NCBI GenBank assembly: GCA_028278345.1
Contig: JANQEL010000078.1
Span: 1 to 41,731, forward strand
Origin: Myxococcota bacterium
Lineage (GTDB): Bacteria > Myxococcota_A > UBA9160 > UBA4427
DNA: 41,731 nucleotides
Direction of reading: 5' to 3'
Below the pieces are notes generated by a model that was not told where the DNA came from, ran no database searches, and saw only the letters and a program-made list of their open reading frames with translations. Of this stretch, positions 39,858 through 41,731 are shown piece by piece. Numbering within the stretch: position 1 is the first letter of the stretch; each line of letters starts with the position of its first letter. Both the position numbers and the translations under genes were made by a program.

Positions 39858-41009
39858 CTAGGGAAGCTCTGCACACGCGGCGATCGCGCGGCGAGTAAAC
39901 GGGTTTGACGGTCGGGGCACACCGGTGGCCCTGAGCCCGTCGGGTTTGAGTATTGCGTGGTTTAGGGCGTTTTCGATCACAAGGCGCACCGGTGGTTGGG
40001 TGGCATCAGCGCGTGCCGGTGAGCGTAGAGGTTTGCGAGAGCGAACATCGTCTGGGCGCGGGCCAGGTTCTTTGCGATGCCCCGGTATCGGGTCTTCGTG
40101 AAGCCCCAGAGCTGCTTCACGATCCGGAACGGGTGCTCACCACGAGCGCGGGTCCGAGACCTCGCGCGATTGATCTTCCGCCAACGTTGCGAGAGGTTCT
40201 TGTTTCCGCCCGCAGCGCGTCGGTTCACTCGGTAACGAACCCCCGCCTCCTCGAACGCTTCACGATCTTCCTGTTTCCAGTAGGCCTGGTCCCCATAGAC
40301 CACCGTCTCTTCGCCGTGAAGCAGCTGTTCCATCTGGCTGATGTCGGAAGCGGCGGCGTGCGTCGTGGTGACGGTGTGCACCGTTCCCCGGCAGTCCGTG
40401 CCGATGTGAAGCTTCATCCCGAAGTGCCAGCTTCCGCCCTTCTTCGTCTGCTTCATCTCGGGATCGCGTGTTCCCGTCGCGTTCTTCGTCGAACTGGGGG
40501 CGGCGATGATCGTCGCGTCGACGATGGTTCCAGCGCGGAGCGTCAGATGGTGCTCGTCCAACAGGTCCTTCACCGCTTCGAAGATGGCCTCGGTCAGGCC
40601 ATGCTTCTCGAGAAGGTGCCGGAAACGCAAGATCGTCGACTCGTCCGGAACCTTGTCGTCATCGAGTTCCACCCGAGCGAACCGACGCATCGACTCCGAG
40701 TCGTAGATCGCATCTTCTGCCTGCGGGTCCGACAGGTTGAACCACTGCTGCATGAAGTAGATCCGAAGCATCCGCTCCAGATCATGCGGCTGACGACCCG
40801 TCTTGCCCTGGTGATAGTGCGGCTGGATCAGCGAGACCAAGCGCGACCAGGGAATCACGGCGTCCATCTCGGACAAGAACCGCTCTCGGTGCGTCACCTT
40901 GCCCTTCCGGGTCCAGGCCGCCGATGCGAACGTCTGCTGCTTCTCCATCCGAATCACCCCCCAGACCCCTTTCTACCAGCTCGGGGCGGGTTGTGCAGAC
41001 CTTCCCTAG
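39858..41009 (-). mobile_element. IS5-family insertion sequence with 4-bp target duplication (element 39862-41005)
   Basis: Terminal inverted repeats GGAAGCTCTGCACA (39862-39875) and the reverse complement GGAAGGTCTGCACA (40992-41005) match at 13 of 14 positions. The flanking direct repeat CTAG is at 39858-39861 and 41006-41009. CTAG fits the Y-T-A-R target of the IS5 subgroup, and GGAAGGT is the IS5-type terminus. The element is 1144 bp with a single intact transposase. The right CTAG contains the TAG stop of ilvN, so the insertion left ilvN intact. Confidence 0.93.
39977..40957 (-). CDS. IS5-family DDE transposase
   Basis: The product is 326 aa. An N-terminal IS5 domain (PWSRLVSLIQPHYHQGKTGRQPHDLERMLRIYFMQQWFNLSD) precedes the DDE core: Asp147 (GTIVDATIIAAP), Asp223 (VVYGDQAYWK) and Glu274 (GEHPFRIVKQLWGF). 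It cuts and joins the element ends as a DNA-strand transferase. Length and motifs appear complete and both ends of the IS are present, so the element may still be active. The annotated start ATG at 40957 has an in-frame ATG three codons later. Confidence 0.95.
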   Translation of the reverse strand: MIRMEKQQTFASAAWTRKGKVTHRERFLSEMDAVIPWSRLVSLIQPHYHQGKTGRQPHDLERMLRIYFMQQWFNLSDPQAEDAIYDSESMRRFARVELDDDKVPDESTILRFRHLLEKHGLTEAIFEAVKDLLDEHHLTLRAGTIVDATIIAAPSSTKNATGTRDPEMKQTKKGGSWHFGMKLHIGTDCRGTVHTVTTTHAAASDISQMEQLLHGEETVVYGDQAYWKQEDREAFEEAGVRYRVNRRAAGGNKNLSQRWRKINRARSRTRARGEHPFRIVKQLWGFTKTRYRGIAKNLARAQTMFALANLYAHRHALMPPNHRCAL

Positions 41010-41554
41010 GTGGTCTCGGCGCCCCGGGCCATGATCACCTTGCCAGAGCGCACCAACTCGGTGAGGCGGTACGGCTTCAGCAGCAGGATCAGCGCATCGA
41101 TCTTCTCGCTCGCCCCGTAGGCCCGGATCACCAGGCTCTGCGGGCCGTAGTCGACCACGCGGCACTTGAACTGGTCGACGATCTGCAGGATCTGCGTGCG
41201 TTCGTCGATGCCGCATTCGAGCTTCAGCAGCGCGATCTCGGCCTCGATGATCGCCTGGCCGGTGTGGTCGATCGCGTGCACGACATCCACCAGCTTGGCG
41301 AGCTGTTTGATGATCTGCTCGAGGGTGTCGGGATCGCCCGAGCAGGTGATCGTCATGCGCGAGAAGCCCTCGCGGGCCGCGGGGCTCACCACCAGGCTCT
41401 CGATGTTGTAGCCACGGCGCGCGAACACGATGGCGACCCGCACGAGCACGCCGGGGCGATCGTGCACGAAGAGCGAGATCGTGTGCACGTTGTCGAGGGT
41501 GGGCGCCGTGGCGAGGCCGGCTCCGGTCGAGGTCAGGTGTTGTGCGGCGCTCAT
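41006..41554 (-). CDS. ilvN: Acetolactate synthase small (regulatory) subunit
   Basis: The product is 182 aa, about 15-20 residues longer at the N-terminus than typical IlvN/IlvH (core from about residue 23). The ACT domain is HTISLFVHDRPGVLVRVAIVFARRGYNIESL; a C-terminal ALS_ss domain follows. It binds valine and controls the catalytic IlvB subunit in branched-chain amino-acid synthesis. The start lies one base after the ilvB stop. The stop codon TAG at 41008-41006 lies within the right CTAG duplication of the IS element. Confidence 0.95.
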   Translation of the reverse strand: MSAAQHLTSTGAGLATAPTLDNVHTISLFVHDRPGVLVRVAIVFARRGYNIESLVVSPAAREGFSRMTITCSGDPDTLEQIIKQLAKLVDVVHAIDHTGQAIIEAEIALLKLECGIDERTQILQIVDQFKCRVVDYGPQSLVIRAYGASEKIDALILLLKPYRLTELVRSGKVIMARGAETT

Positions 41555-41555
41555 C

Positions 41556-41731
41556 TCAGGTACTCCCGGTGGGCTTTTCGAGTTGGGTCTTGGGCTTCTC
41601 GGTGAGCATGCCCGAGAGCGGCGCGCCGGCGGGGATCATCGGGAAGACGTTGTCTTCCTTCACCACTTCGGCGACCACCAGGCACGGCCCCTCGTCGTAG
41701 TCCTGCGCTTCCTGCAGGATTCGATCGACAT
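41556..41731 (-). CDS. ilvB: Acetolactate synthase large subunit, C-terminal end only
   Basis: The last 57 codons are visible, continuing past the window edge: YDEGPCLVVAEVVKEDNVFP followed by MIPAGAPLSGML is the conserved IlvB C-terminus. It catalyses pyruvate (or pyruvate plus 2-oxobutyrate) condensation with ThDP, FAD and Mg2+. It ends one base before ilvN, so ilvBN is an operon. Confidence 0.93.
   Translation of the reverse strand, partial: VDRILQEAQDYDEGPCLVVAEVVKEDNVFPMIPAGAPLSGMLTEKPKTQLEKPTGST

Overview
The window is high-GC bacterial chromosome, densely coding on both strands, with many 1-4 base start/stop overlaps. The order tig-clpP-clpX-lon, Sec-dependent lipoproteins and a type IV pilin remnant point to a Gram-negative, probably a deltaproteobacterial-type lineage (Myxococcota, Desulfobacterota, Binatota or similar). 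That placement is an inference; no rRNA or other phylogenetic marker was used.

Layout. (1) 1-2413: the first ~60 codons of a type IV pilin-like gene run abruptly into an ATP-grasp ligase overlapped by a lysine 2,3-aminomutase family radical SAM gene. (2) 2362-28524: a glycan or surface-glycosylation island. It contains a sugar C-methyltransferase-like protein, an RmlD-like reductase, several radical SAM enzymes, a CMP-sialate synthetase-like cytidylyltransferase, a FAH-family enzyme, a GAPDH-like protein, a 2-hydroxyacid dehydrogenase, an aldo/keto reductase-like protein, an Old Yellow Enzyme homologue, a GT9 and a TPR-glycosyltransferase, a Maf-like flagellin glycosyltransferase homologue, and a MurJ-type flippase at its right edge. 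Its most striking content is a paralogous family: three proteins (7439-9034, 13063-14856, 25052-26719) combine two tandem Rossmann-like domains with a sialyltransferase (GT29)-like C-terminal domain. A fourth protein (11299-12882) carries the same Rossmann pair fused behind a GT8-like glycosyltransferase. (3) 28521-32147: a full-length fused 5-oxoprolinase/hydantoinase. (4) 32225-39344: tRNA-Lys, tRNA-Leu, the proteostasis cluster tig-clpP-clpX-lon, and tRNA-Val, with two copies of a covarying palindromic repeat near the tRNAs. (5) 39427-41731: a small lipoprotein gene, a complete IS5-family insertion sequence with 4-bp target duplication, ilvN and the 3' end of ilvB.

Working model (inference): a nucleotidyltransferase makes a CMP-activated acidic sugar, the GT29-like paralogues transfer it or a related CMP-sugar, and the Maf-like protein and the GT8/GT9/TPR glycosyltransferases build the rest of a surface or flagellar glycan whose monomers are modified by the radical SAM, methyltransferase and redox enzymes. 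No nonulosonate synthase (NeuB/PseI/LegI type), flagellin or polysaccharide polymerase gene lies in the window, so the acceptor and donor remain unproven. The IS element sits exactly on the ilvN stop codon, which its target duplication preserves, and separates ilvN from a lipoprotein gene that originally lay about 20 bp downstream.
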